A DNA stretch of 64,000 bases. Origin: FEN-1297 sp964498065. GTDB taxonomy: Bacteria > Bacteroidota > Ignavibacteria > Ignavibacteriales > Ignavibacteriaceae. The translations under genes were made by a program, and so were the position numbers. Positions 26,579 to 35,930 of this stretch are shown in pieces. The DNA lies in NCBI GenBank assembly GCA_964498065.1, contig CAZCFZ010000002.1, positions 1-64,000 of the forward strand, written 5' to 3'. Each line of letters starts with the position of its first letter. Position 1 is the stretch's first letter. The notes beneath the pieces are model-generated. The model was not told the DNA's origin. It was given only the letters and a program-made list of their open reading frames with translations, and did not search any database.

Positions 26579-28381
26579 TTAGAATTCATCGGAATACTGT
26601 GTTGCCCAGGATGATAAATATTTATTGAATATATTGGACTTGGAAATAAAGCCTCGGTACTGACCGTTTTCTGTTACGGCTAAATTCCAAACATTATTTT
26701 CTTCAAACACTTCAAGAGCATAATTAATATCTTCATTAATATCTATTGAATGAAAATCCGTTGTCATCACTTCATAAGCAAGAATCACATCGTAAACATC
26801 ATTATTAAGCATAATCTCACGGATATTGTCCAGAGTAATAACTCCCAAAAGTTTTTCATCATTATCAACGACTGGAAATAAATTTCTTTTTGAATGAATG
26901 ATATTCTGCATTATTTCCCTTAATGTTATTTGAGGGTGCAGAATAATAAAATCGGTTTCAATAATATTTCTAACATTAATCTGCCGGATGTAGTGCTTTT
27001 CTTTTTCGGATCTGAATTTAATTCCGCTCTTAACAAGTGCCGCCGTATAAATAGATTCTTGATGAAAATATCTTGAAATGAAATAAGATAAAGCAGTAAC
27101 AATCATCAAGGGAATTATCAGTTTGTAACCCCCCGTCATTTCAGCGCCCAGGAATATTCCGGTTAACGGTGCATGTAAAATCCCGCTTAATATACCGGCC
27201 ATTCCAACTACAACAAAATTAGGATGACTTACATTTGCAATTCCAAGGTAACTCATCAAATGAGCTAAAAAGAAACCGGTAAATGCGCCAGTGAAAAGTG
27301 CAGGAGCAATTGTTCCCCCGTTTCCACCCGACCTTATGGTTATTTCCGTTGCAAAAACTTTTGTAATTACTATTAATGCCGAAATTATAATTAAAGCTAA
27401 ATCTGGATCCATATAGTGCACGATAAAATGTGCAGGTAAAATTTTAGTATACTGGCCTGCCAAAAGATATTTTACTGCAATATATCCTTCGCCGTATAGT
27501 GATGGCAAAAGGAAGACGAGAAGACATAATACAACTCCGCCGACAAGAATTTTTGAATACTTAGATTTTAACTTTTCAAAAAAGTCTTCCACAAAGAACG
27601 ATGCTTTAATATTATAGAATGAAATTACACCGCATAAAATCCCAAGCACCACATAATACGGAATAGCACTAAGGCTCCATCCTTTTGTTACAAGATAAAA
27701 AATCTGTCCGCCGTATAGAAAGCTTGAAACAACCGTAGCCGAAGCGGAAGCAATAAGAAGAGGAATAAAATAAGAAATAGAAAATTCAGGTAATAAAATT
27801 TCAACCGCAAAGATTACTCCTGCAATCGGGCTGTTAAAAATAGCGGATATGCCTGCAGCAGAGCCGCTTGCCAATAAAAGAGTTCTTACCTTATAATTAA
27901 ATTTAAAACCTTTGGCAACATTTGAACCGATTGCTCCGCCCGTAATAACTATCGGTGCCTCCAGTCCTGCGGAACCTCCGAATCCTACTGCCAATCCGCT
28001 TGTAATATAATGTGAAAAAATATCCTGCTTCGGAACGTTGGAAGCTTTTCTCGTAATTAAATAAATAAGATTAGAAATTCCTTTACTTAGAGTCCCGTTA
28101 AAAAATAAAACCGTAACAATAACCGAGAGAATAATTCCAATCATAGGGAAAATTGGTAAAAGAAATCCGATACCATGCTGCTTAAAATAATCAGGAGGTT
28201 CGACTTCTAAGAAATGGACAAAATCTTTTAATATTGCAGAAGCTACACCGGTGAGGATACCGACTATCAAACTTGATAAAACAATAAAGGTTCTTAATTC
28301 TATTTTTTCATTGAGAAATTTTATCGTTTTTCTATAAAATATTTTTAAATTCAAACTTATGTATCTGAAAAAATAAGCCAT
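26579..28381 (-). CDS. CLC-family chloride channel/antiporter with CBS pair
   Basis: A 600-residue membrane protein. Residues about 30-440 carry the CLC fold with GGSAGLEAP, whose E141 matches the gating glutamate, NSPIAGVIFAVE and GNGGTIAPALFTG. The usual GSGIP serine segment near residue 100 reads LSKGISN, a variation that might change anion choice. Residues about 460-590 are two CBS domains (IILHPQITLREIM and the later VMTTDFHSI), which usually bind adenine nucleotides. It probably moves chloride or fluoride-like anions, with regulation by energy charge. No ribosome site is seen. Confidence 0.87.
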   Translation of the reverse strand: MAYFFRYISLNLKIFYRKTIKFLNEKIELRTFIVLSSLIVGILTGVASAILKDFVHFLEVEPPDYFKQHGIGFLLPIFPMIGIILSVIVTVLFFNGTLSKGISNLIYLITRKASNVPKQDIFSHYITSGLAVGFGGSAGLEAPIVITGGAIGSNVAKGFKFNYKVRTLLLASGSAAGISAIFNSPIAGVIFAVEILLPEFSISYFIPLLIASASATVVSSFLYGGQIFYLVTKGWSLSAIPYYVVLGILCGVISFYNIKASFFVEDFFEKLKSKYSKILVGGVVLCLLVFLLPSLYGEGYIAVKYLLAGQYTKILPAHFIVHYMDPDLALIIISALIVITKVFATEITIRSGGNGGTIAPALFTGAFTGFFLAHLMSYLGIANVSHPNFVVVGMAGILSGILHAPLTGIFLGAEMTGGYKLIIPLMIVTALSYFISRYFHQESIYTAALVKSGIKFRSEKEKHYIRQINVRNIIETDFIILHPQITLREIMQNIIHSKRNLFPVVDNDEKLLGVITLDNIREIMLNNDVYDVILAYEVMTTDFHSIDINEDINYALEVFEENNVWNLAVTENGQYRGFISKSNIFNKYLSSWATQYSDEF

Positions 28382-28915
28382 TTAAACTGTTCGATCTCCA
28401 ATAATTATAACATTTATTCAATAATAATTTTTATAAATACTAAACCCGGTTTGATTTCCACGAATGAGGCCAGGCAAGCAAATAAACAGTAATTATAAAT
28501 TCAAAAACGAAAGTAACCAGCATACTTTTATAATTTGCTGTGCCAAACTTAACAAATTCTATTGTCCTGCCAAAGTTATTCTTTATGTCAATTTGAAAAC
28601 ATGTTAGGGCAAGAAGTTTGTTCTTTAACTAATTCAAGTTTAGTAAAATCAAAACTTCAAGCATTTTCAATCACACTAAATAGACTTAACGATCTTTCCC
28701 ACATAATTATAGCTTTGCAGATTAAAGCTTATTCCGGAACCGGATTTACCCCGATTTCAAAAAACTTTCTCAATTTGTAATTATATTTAATTTAAATTAC
28801 ACGTTTGAAACATAAAAATATTTATTTTTAGGATTTAGTAAGTAGCTTTCTATCACAATAGATTTAATATTCAATAATAATTTAAATTTGCACAGCTTTT
28901 AATAAAAGGTTTATT
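28382..28915. other. Gene-free stretch between divergent genes
   Basis: This 534-base spacer separates the CLC gene from the alpha/beta hydrolase. The 72-codon frame at 28562-28780 lacks a ribosome site and recognisable features and is not called. I find no clear hairpin or promoter. Confidence 0.4.
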
Positions 28916-29902
28916 ATGAATAAAAATTTTTATAATACAAATTTAAAAGGGATACATTTAATATTTAGTGTTTTCATACTTTTAATTATTATTTCTACTT
29001 CTCTGTTTGCACAAAAGATAAATGATACCAGCGGTTCTTACGCCAAAGTCGATGGGGCTGAATTATGGTACCAGGTGAAAGGTCATGGGGAGCCTGTTGT
29101 TATAATACCCGGCGGCCCGGGGGATTCGCATACTTACCTTACACCATGGTTTGATGACCTGGCAAAGAATTTCGAACTAATTTATTATGATGCATTCGGC
29201 AGAGGCAAATCTTCCAGGGCTGAAAATCCCGATGAATATTCTTTCAACCGCGATGTTAAAGACCTTGAAGGATTACGTAAAGCACTTGGATTGAAAAAAT
29301 GGAGTGTAATCGGGCATTCATACGGTGGAATGGTGGCTCAAGAATATGCGTTGAAATATCCTAATTCTGTTGATAAATTAATTTTATCCGATACTTTTTA
29401 CAGCGGTGAAATGTGGCAGGAAAACGATGATAATTCCAATTATGAAATACGCAATCAGTATCCTGAAAAATGGAAAGAGATAATGAAGCTGCGCAATGAA
29501 GGATTTAATTCCAGCTCCCCGGAACTTCAAAAGGTTTATAATGTACCAGGTGGACTTCTATATTTTTATGACGCTTCAAATTATTATAAATTTAGACATG
29601 ATTCATTGAGTTTCAATCCTAAAGTTTATTATCAAATCGTCGGTGCCGACGGAGATTTTCTTATTGGCGGAGATATTGGAAAATTAGACTTTAGAACCCT
29701 ATTAATAAACTTGAAAATGCCGACATTGATAATTGCTGGCAGATTTGACCGGGTTTCAGTTCCTCGATTCGCAGTTAAATTCAAAGAGTATGCTCCGCAG
29801 GCAAAGTTTGTAATGTTTGAAAAGAGCGGACACAATCCTTATATAGAACAGTATGATAAATATTTTAGTTTGATAACTAACTTTCTAAAAAATGGGAACT
29901 AG
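28916..29902 (+). CDS. Exported alpha/beta hydrolase (proline iminopeptidase-like)
   Basis: A 328-residue protein with an N-terminal signal or anchor (residues about 12-32, ending LFAQ). The hydrolase fold shows IPGGPGDSH as the oxyanion segment, GHSYGG with nucleophile S135, a likely acid in AGRFDRVS near residue 281 and the histidine in KSGHNPY near 308. The GGPG oxyanion motif is typical of prolyl aminopeptidases and related peptidases, but the substrate is not certain. A good AAAGG site precedes the ATG. Its stop is 32 bases from that of the convergent ndh. Confidence 0.85.
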   Translation: MNKNFYNTNLKGIHLIFSVFILLIIISTSLFAQKINDTSGSYAKVDGAELWYQVKGHGEPVVIIPGGPGDSHTYLTPWFDDLAKNFELIYYDAFGRGKSSRAENPDEYSFNRDVKDLEGLRKALGLKKWSVIGHSYGGMVAQEYALKYPNSVDKLILSDTFYSGEMWQENDDNSNYEIRNQYPEKWKEIMKLRNEGFNSSSPELQKVYNVPGGLLYFYDASNYYKFRHDSLSFNPKVYYQIVGADGDFLIGGDIGKLDFRTLLINLKMPTLIIAGRFDRVSVPRFAVKFKEYAPQAKFVMFEKSGHNPYIEQYDKYFSLITNFLKNGN

Positions 29903-29934
29903 GAAATATTCTGATGATTTGTTAAAAAGACTAA

Positions 29935-31230
29935 TCAGTCCTTTTCCTTTTCGGAATTCAATGATCTCCGGGTAATCAACCTTACTCCGCGGCGGGAGGT
30001 AAAGTAACACCATATCCATTCGGCCATAACTCTAAAGCGGTTGCGAAATGTAATTAAGAAAAATATATGAACGAACGACCAGAGAAACCAGGCAGCGAAT
30101 TGTGAGAATTCAAATCTTCTAATTTTGGCCACGGCTTTTGCTTTACCTAAAGTTGCCATAGTTCCTTTGTCAAAATATTCAAAAGGTTTTCGTTCGGAAA
30201 TATCTTTGTTGCTTCCGATTAATTTTGCTACATACTTCCCCTGCTGAATAGCAACAGGGGCAATGCCGGGAAGTAATTCACTGTTTTTATTTTTTAAATT
30301 TGCAGCATCACCTATAACAAAAATATTCGGACATCCTTTAATACTAAGATCATTTTCAACCAAAACACGGCCTGCTCTATCAAGTTCAACATTTAGAGAT
30401 TTCAAGAGTGGTGATGCTTCATTACCCGCAGCCCAAATAATATTTTTCGTTTTGATAAATTTCTCTCCGAGAGTAACACCGGATTGGGAAACATTTGTAA
30501 CTTTTGTATTAACTACAACATATACACCCATTTTTTCCAGATCTTTTTTAGCGATTTCGGAAAGATGTTCGGAATATGCAGTTAAAATTCTCTGATATGC
30601 CTCAACAAGATAAATTTTTGTCTCAATGGGATTAATGTTCTTAAAGTCTTTTAACATCGTCTGCTTAGCAATCTCAGCAATTGCACCCGCCATTTCTACT
30701 CCTGTCGGACCGCCGCCGACTATTACAAAGGTTAAATAAGGCTCTTGTTCAATTTTATTTTTTATAATTTCTGCTTCTTCAAAAGAACAAAGAATTTTTT
30801 CCCTAATAGCAAGTGCATCATTTAAAGACTTTAGCCCTGGGGCATTCTTTTCCCATTCTTCTTTGCCAAAATATGAATGTGAAGAACCCGGGGCCATAAT
30901 CAGATAATCAAAATAAATTTTTCTATCCTTCAACTGTATAAAAGATTCTTCCTTGTTAACTGACAAAACTTCAGCCATAATTACTTCTATATTTTTCAGT
31001 CCCTTAAAAATTGAACGGATAGGAATGGCAATATCGCCTGGTGAAAGAGCAGCAGTTGCTACTTGATACAGCAGCGGCTGGAATAAATGATGATTTGTTT
31101 TATCGATTATTGTGATATCCAGGTTATATTTTTTAAGCTGTTTTGCGGCGGTTATTCCACCGAAACCGCCTCCGATAATTACTACTTTCTTTTTATTCAT
31201 AAATTTTTTATTAGATAATTTTTTCCGCAT
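29935..31230 (-). CDS. ndh: Type II NADH:quinone oxidoreductase
   Basis: A 431-residue flavoprotein that passes electrons from NADH to quinone without pumping protons. Residues 16-30 hold the FAD Rossmann motif VIIGGGFGG, and a second motif, VIVGGGPTGVEMAG, near residue 170 binds NADH. The HHLFQPLLYQVA segment is characteristic of NDH-2. The C-terminal end has hydrophobic and basic stretches (FAAWFLWSFVHIFF) that attach it to the inner membrane face. The start is uncertain: a second Met at residue 11 (31200) would remove a basic leader, and neither has a good ribosome site. Confidence 0.9.
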   Translation of the reverse strand: MRKKLSNKKFMNKKKVVIIGGGFGGITAAKQLKKYNLDITIIDKTNHHLFQPLLYQVATAALSPGDIAIPIRSIFKGLKNIEVIMAEVLSVNKEESFIQLKDRKIYFDYLIMAPGSSHSYFGKEEWEKNAPGLKSLNDALAIREKILCSFEEAEIIKNKIEQEPYLTFVIVGGGPTGVEMAGAIAEIAKQTMLKDFKNINPIETKIYLVEAYQRILTAYSEHLSEIAKKDLEKMGVYVVVNTKVTNVSQSGVTLGEKFIKTKNIIWAAGNEASPLLKSLNVELDRAGRVLVENDLSIKGCPNIFVIGDAANLKNKNSELLPGIAPVAIQQGKYVAKLIGSNKDISERKPFEYFDKGTMATLGKAKAVAKIRRFEFSQFAAWFLWSFVHIFFLITFRNRFRVMAEWIWCYFTSRRGVRLITRRSLNSEKEKD

Positions 31231-31399
31231 TACTAAGTACTATAATTATCCGTAAAAATCAAAATTACATTTAAGGGAATAAGCAAGGTATTAACTTAAA
31301 GTTTTATTTTGATTTAAAAACCATTATTTTATTCCACAACTGATTTCGAGAAACCGGTAAAAATTTTTTTATAAAATTTAACGGGGAGGATAATAAAGA

Positions 31400-31813
31400 A
31401 TGGAATCTTCAAATAAAAATAAAACCGTCGGCGAAATAAAAGTTTTTATAAGGAATTTGAATAAAGCCTGGATTGAAAAGCGTGTTGAAGATTTATATCC
31501 GTTTTTCCACGAACTAGTAATAGCATTACTTCCCGGAGGAGATAAACAAATTTCCGGTCGAAATGAAATGGTAGATAGCTACAGGCAGTTTGTAAATACA
31601 GCAAAGATAAATAATTTTGAAGAGTTGAACCTTCAAGTAAATACTTTTAACAAAACGGCAATAGCAACTCTAACATTTAAAATAGATTATGAAATAAACG
31701 GCACCGTTTATTCTGAAAAAGGTATTGATATTTTAATCTTAAATAACTTCAATAATGAGTGGAAGATTGTGTGGCGTACTCAAATTCCTCTGCCTTCAAC
31801 ACAAATAAAATAG
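31400..31813 (+). CDS. SnoaL/NTF2-like domain protein
   Basis: A 137-residue cytoplasmic protein with the NTF2-like cone fold: a first helix (IRNLNKAWIEKRVEDLYPFF), then GRNEMVDSYRQF, and a strand-rich end with NNEWKIVWRTQIP. Members range from small enzymes to binding proteins; no catalytic role can be assigned. A strong GGGGAGG site precedes the ATG. It converges with the saccharopine-dehydrogenase-like gene, 38 bases apart. A second member, exported, lies at 45410. Confidence 0.78.
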   Translation: MESSNKNKTVGEIKVFIRNLNKAWIEKRVEDLYPFFHELVIALLPGGDKQISGRNEMVDSYRQFVNTAKINNFEELNLQVNTFNKTAIATLTFKIDYEINGTVYSEKGIDILILNNFNNEWKIVWRTQIPLPSTQIK

Positions 31814-31851
31814 TACTGTGTTACTTGAAGAGCGAAAATAATTTATCCGTG

Positions 31852-32976
31852 TCAGTTTATAATCTTCTGAAGAATAATTTTACGATTTTTCAGGTCTTCC
31901 CAAATTTTGGAAAAACACTTGTCATTTGCACCTACAGCTTCCGGTGCCGATATACCCTTTCGTATAAAATCTTTATTTAATATTCTCCTGGCAATAGAAG
32001 TACATGTATAGCCGGTTGTTCGAGACATTGAAGTGATATTTTTTTCTTCGTCATATTTATCAAAAAGCTTATAAATATATTCAACAGGCTTATTCTTTTC
32101 CTTTCCTTTAATCTTTATTACCATTGCGGTAAATTCAGGCTCATCCGGCAAAAGTTTCCATTGGGGTAAAAGTATTTTAGAACTAAATTCTACCGGCTTT
32201 ATTTTTTGTCCGTTGACTTTTACTTCCTCTGTGCTAAAAAAACCTGCATCAATTAAAAATTGAATATGTTCAATATGGCCCGGATAACGAAGAGTTTTTT
32301 CTTTCATGTTCGGTATTTTCATTGTGTGTAAAAGTGTTCTTAGTCCATCCGTATTGAATGCTTCCAATGTTCCGACCGGATCTATATTTATTAATTCAGG
32401 ATCGGAGAGAGATGGTGTTATAATTAATTTTCCGTTCTCAATAATTCTAGCCGGACGGGTATATTCTTCAATAACATCAACAGGCGAGAAAGGAGCCTTA
32501 TACTGGAAAGGTAATGTCCGGTTAACCGGAAGCCCGCCGACAAAACACTCAAACGAATCTATAATCATTTTACTATTATGCCGGCCTAAAATTATGTTGC
32601 TTAAACCCGGCGCTACGCCGCAATCTACAACGGCAGTAACATTATTTCTTTTTGCAAGATTATTAAGCTTAAACGGATCTTCTTCGAAAAAAGATATGTC
32701 TGCAGCATCTTTACCGGATTCAATAATTTTCCTTAATGTTTCGTAACCCATAAATCCGGGTACAGCGGATATTACCAGATCAAAACCCCGCAATAATTTT
32801 TTAAAGGATTTTAATCCGGAAATATCTTTTGCAAATGTTTTTATTTTATAGATTTTTTTTAACTTCGACAGCCTTTCTACATCTTTATCTATTACAGTAA
32901 CTATATAATCTTCACTCAAATCTGCAGCGATAACACTGCCGACCATGCCGGCACCAAGTACAGCAATTTTCTTCAT
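31852..32976 (-). CDS. Saccharopine dehydrogenase-family NAD(P)-binding oxidoreductase
   Basis: A 374-residue enzyme from ATG 32976. An N-terminal Rossmann motif, VLGAGMVGSVIA, is followed by the saccharopine dehydrogenase catalytic and C-terminal domains (VDCGVAPGLSNII, and later the GTLEAFNTDGLRTLL segment). Similar proteins include lysine-pathway saccharopine or carboxynorspermidine-type dehydrogenases. No aminoadipate pathway genes are nearby, so the substrate is open. An upstream TTG at 32997 is possible, but AAAGGGA at 32981-32987 fits the ATG best. It is transcribed away from the TSUP gene. Confidence 0.83.
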   Translation of the reverse strand: MKKIAVLGAGMVGSVIAADLSEDYIVTVIDKDVERLSKLKKIYKIKTFAKDISGLKSFKKLLRGFDLVISAVPGFMGYETLRKIIESGKDAADISFFEEDPFKLNNLAKRNNVTAVVDCGVAPGLSNIILGRHNSKMIIDSFECFVGGLPVNRTLPFQYKAPFSPVDVIEEYTRPARIIENGKLIITPSLSDPELINIDPVGTLEAFNTDGLRTLLHTMKIPNMKEKTLRYPGHIEHIQFLIDAGFFSTEEVKVNGQKIKPVEFSSKILLPQWKLLPDEPEFTAMVIKIKGKEKNKPVEYIYKLFDKYDEEKNITSMSRTTGYTCTSIARRILNKDFIRKGISAPEAVGANDKCFSKIWEDLKNRKIILQKIIN

Positions 32977-32980
32977 TATT

Positions 32981-32987
32981 TCCCTTT
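32981..32987 (-). promoter_or_regulatory. Ribosome binding site deciding the saccharopine-dehydrogenase-like start
   Basis: AAAGGGA (minus strand) lies 4 bases before ATG 32976 and inside the longer TTG-started frame, which argues for the shorter protein. Confidence 0.7.
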
Positions 32988-32997
32988 CAACAATCAA

Positions 32998-33298
32998 CTT
33001 TTGAGAATTGACTTAATTATTAACTAAAAAATAAACCTAATGTGTTTTACATCCCTAATAAATAAAATTATTTTTTCATAGTTTTGAAATACTTAAAAAT
33101 TTATTTGATTTGCAAATTAAAGCAAAGTTAAAAGAGGAGTACGTTATAATTATTTAATATAATTCCGGTGTTGGTTTTCTTATTATAACAGTTTCTTTTC
33201 TATTTTAGCAGCGTGATGAATAAATCTTTTGCACAAACAATGCATCTAATTTTTCAATTATTATTTTAAATATAAAAATTAATCTAAGGTTTCTATAA
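32998..33298. other. Gene-free stretch between divergent genes
   Basis: An AT-rich spacer of about 300 bases between the saccharopine-dehydrogenase-like and TSUP genes. It should hold two divergent promoters; I cannot point to either with confidence. Confidence 0.35.
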
Positions 33299-34135
33299 TT
33301 GGACATAATTTTATTTACGGTTTTGATCTGGCTTGGTTCTTTTAGCGCCGGGTTTCTTGGTTCACTAACCGGCCTGGGAGGAGGCGTTGTAATCGTTCCC
33401 TTATTAACTCTTGTATTTGGTGTGGATATTAGGTATGCAATAGGCGCTTCACTTATTTCTGTAATTGCCACTTCTTCCGGCGCTGCTTCGGCATACGTGA
33501 AGGAAGGATATTCGAATATAAGGATCGGCATGTTCTTAGAAATGGCTACAACCGTTGGAGCTGTTGTCGGCGCTTATCTTGCGGGAATTACTCCTGCAAA
33601 TATTATTGCAATAATCTTCGGCCTGGTTTTATTATACTCGGCAGGACAAACTTTTAGAACACGCAAAGGCCAGCACATTACCAACGAACCGAATAAATTT
33701 GCAGAAAAATTAAGGCTCAACGGAAGCTATCCGGAAAAAGGTAAATGGAAGCCGTATACTATGCATAATATCCCGGGTGGATTTGGAGTATGTTTTACTG
33801 CCGGAACTTTGTCAGGATTATTAGGCATCGGCGGCGGTGCAGTTAAAGTGCTTGCAATGGATCAGGTAATGAAGATTCCATTTAAAGTTTCTGCAACAAC
33901 AAGCAATTTTATGATAGGAGTTACTGCCGCAGCAAGCGCGGGAATTTATTTGAGCAGAGGTTATATTGATCCCGGGCTGGCTATGCCTGTTATGCTGGGT
34001 GTACTGTTTGGCTCTGTTATAGGTGCCAAAGTGCTGGCTAAAGCTTCTTCGCACTGGCTGAAGCTTGTATTTAGTATAATAATTTTAATTATGGCTTTTG
34101 AAATGATTAGAAGCGGAATATCGGGAACTATATAA
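33299..34135 (+). CDS. TSUP-family anion permease (TauE/SafE type)
   Basis: A 278-residue inner-membrane protein with about eight hydrophobic segments in two halves, each opening with the family glycine-rich motif: FLGSLTGLGGGVVIVPLL near residue 20 and LSGLLGIGGGAVKV near 175. TSUP proteins export or import sulfite, sulfonates, sulfate-like or other small anions. The start is a TTG with TAAGG 9 bases upstream. The stop codon directly abuts the ATG of the DUF1634 gene, a very common pairing for this permease group, so they probably act together. Confidence 0.86.
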   Translation: MDIILFTVLIWLGSFSAGFLGSLTGLGGGVVIVPLLTLVFGVDIRYAIGASLISVIATSSGAASAYVKEGYSNIRIGMFLEMATTVGAVVGAYLAGITPANIIAIIFGLVLLYSAGQTFRTRKGQHITNEPNKFAEKLRLNGSYPEKGKWKPYTMHNIPGGFGVCFTAGTLSGLLGIGGGAVKVLAMDQVMKIPFKVSATTSNFMIGVTAAASAGIYLSRGYIDPGLAMPVMLGVLFGSVIGAKVLAKASSHWLKLVFSIIILIMAFEMIRSGISGTI

Positions 34136-34522
34136 ATGAAAGAAGACTTAGAATTTCCACAGGAAAGAAAAATAGAATACATAATGAGCATTCTTCTCAG
34201 AATCGGTGTAATTATAGCCGCTTCTTTTGTTTTATTGGGAGGAATATTTTATTTAATACACCATGGACAAGCACTGCCGAACTATAAAACTTTTAAGGGT
34301 GAATCTACTGTATTAAAAAATATACCGGATATTTTTAATAATATTTTTAAATTTAATACCGGTGCAATTATTCAATTCGGATTAATTTTGCTTATCGCTA
34401 CTCCTGTAGCTAGGGTTACATTTTCCGTAATAGCTTTCCTGTATGAAAAAGATTATTTGTATACTGTATTTACTTTAATAGTGCTGACAATTTTATTATA
34501 CAGCTTTTTTGCCGGTATGTAA
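34136..34522 (+). CDS. DUF1634 membrane protein
   Basis: A 128-residue protein with three hydrophobic segments (about residues 18-40, 68-90 and 108-126) matching DUF1634: an early LLRIGVIIAASFVLLGG helix and a later LLIATPVARV motif. Function is unknown, but this family is regularly encoded right after TSUP permeases and is presumed an accessory subunit. Its ATG follows the TSUP stop without a gap, so translation is coupled. Confidence 0.85.
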   Translation: MKEDLEFPQERKIEYIMSILLRIGVIIAASFVLLGGIFYLIHHGQALPNYKTFKGESTVLKNIPDIFNNIFKFNTGAIIQFGLILLIATPVARVTFSVIAFLYEKDYLYTVFTLIVLTILLYSFFAGM

Positions 34523-34748
34523 TTTATAGCTGTAAAATTTAAAAATCTTATCCGCTTGATCTTTCCTTTAATAGACCACAATAACCCGGCTGCTTCCAAT
34601 TAAAAAAGGAAATTTTCAAGTTATTATTTCTCCCAGATCACACTACTAACTTGAAGATGATAATCGACACTTAGAAAAATCCTTTTCAAAAATCAAACGT
34701 CAGAATCATAAAACTAATTCACTGAATTATTATGATACGGAGGCAGTT

Positions 34749-35489
34749 ATGTTTAATATAAAGTTGTATAAAAGAATAGAAATAATTTCGATTTTAGCCA
34801 TTGCTTTAATTATAGGAATAAGTTCCAGCATAATGGCTTTAAATAAAACCAATTCTTTAGCACAGAGAGTAAGTAATGCTATTTCTGAAAATTACAATCA
34901 AAATTTTAATATATCGGCAAATAGCAAAGGGATAATAAGAATAGAAGGCACCGTTAACTCATTATATGATAAATATAATATATTTGATATTGTATCAAAA
35001 ATCCCGGGCGTTAAGGGAATAGACGATTTTGTTTCGATAAATGCGCCATTGCTTCCCAGTGATGTAATTAAAGACGGAATAAAGTATAATTTGAAACTCG
35101 ATCCGTCTATTCTTGAACCAAATAGAATAAGAGTCAACGTTACTGATAACGGATTGGTAATATTAAGCGGTACGGTAAGTTATCCCAGAGAAAAATTACA
35201 GGCTGAAACAGTTGCTTCTTGGGAAAAAGGAGCTACAGGCATAGTAAATCTTATAAAAGTTCTTCCGAAAACCAAAGCTGAAAGCGGTAAAAATATAAAA
35301 ACGGTCGTTAACGATATTATTAAAAATGATTTCCCTCTAGATAATCACGTCCGCCTATCGGTTAATAATGGAATTGTTACTCTAGCCGGACATTCGAGTG
35401 ACATTTGGGGAATTGATCACCTGCCTGTTGATTGTTATAAGTTAGAGGGTGTTAAAAAAGTAGTTAATGATATTAAACCTCTTGCGTAA
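34749..35489 (+). CDS. Membrane-anchored protein with BON domains
   Basis: A 246-residue protein with one N-terminal membrane segment or uncleaved signal (residues about 11-30) and then up to three BON-like repeats, each with the pattern of a short helix, a GIVxLxG strand and a V...IPGVKGVDD-type strand: about 35-95, 110-172 and 180-244. BON domains are found in envelope proteins such as OsmY and are thought to contact membranes or ligands. A strong GGAGG site is 6 bases before the ATG. No close partner gene is evident. A 17-base hairpin follows the stop. Confidence 0.78.
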   Translation: MFNIKLYKRIEIISILAIALIIGISSSIMALNKTNSLAQRVSNAISENYNQNFNISANSKGIIRIEGTVNSLYDKYNIFDIVSKIPGVKGIDDFVSINAPLLPSDVIKDGIKYNLKLDPSILEPNRIRVNVTDNGLVILSGTVSYPREKLQAETVASWEKGATGIVNLIKVLPKTKAESGKNIKTVVNDIIKNDFPLDNHVRLSVNNGIVTLAGHSSDIWGIDHLPVDCYKLEGVKKVVNDIKPLA

Positions 35490-35930
35490 ATTTTTATTTA
35501 AAATATAGATGATATTTATATAAATATTTTTAAATTTCTAATTGATTTGTACAGCAATTAAAAGCTTACAAATCAATTAGAAAAATGTATCTTCACTTAT
35601 ACAGCTGCATCATTTTCATTTTAATTTCCGATTTATACCTTTTAAAAATGCAGTGAGTTTATTCTAAAAAATAAACTAAAATTTTCCTTCTTTTAAGATC
35701 CTCTTAATAAAAATATTAAAAGCCCTTATACGTTTTTTATCGATAATAACATCGAAATAAAATTTTAAAATTATTCTTATGAAAAAGAGCTTAATTTTAA
35801 TAAAATAATGTTCCATTTTGATTTGCATATTTATACTAAGGAGAAGTCGGCATTGTTACACATTTTTATTCTTCAAATGACTAACTTTGCAATTAAGCAG
35901 ATGATTTTTCAAATATTTTTGAGTTAAAGA
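35490..35930. other. Gene-free stretch with a long hairpin
   Basis: This 441-base spacer between the BON-domain gene and pncB holds the inverted repeat at 35535-35583, listed separately. The rest is very AT-rich with no gene or confident promoter. Confidence 0.4.
35535..35583. repeat. Perfect 17-base inverted repeat
   Basis: TTTCTAATTGATTTGTA at 35535-35551 and its exact complement at 35567-35583 enclose a 15-base loop. It begins 45 bases after the BON gene stop. There is no T tract after the stem on either strand, so it is not a standard terminator; RNA protection, an unusual terminator or a protein-binding site are possible. Confidence 0.65.

Noticed and set aside
28562..28780. 72-codon open frame with an LGQEV segment like a T9SS tail
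   Set aside because: It lacks the rest of the T9SS domain and a ribosome site; the resemblance is five residues long.
31759..31980. 73-codon frame overlapping the SnoaL and saccharopine-like genes
   Set aside because: It overlaps two well-supported genes in another frame and strand and has no start signal.
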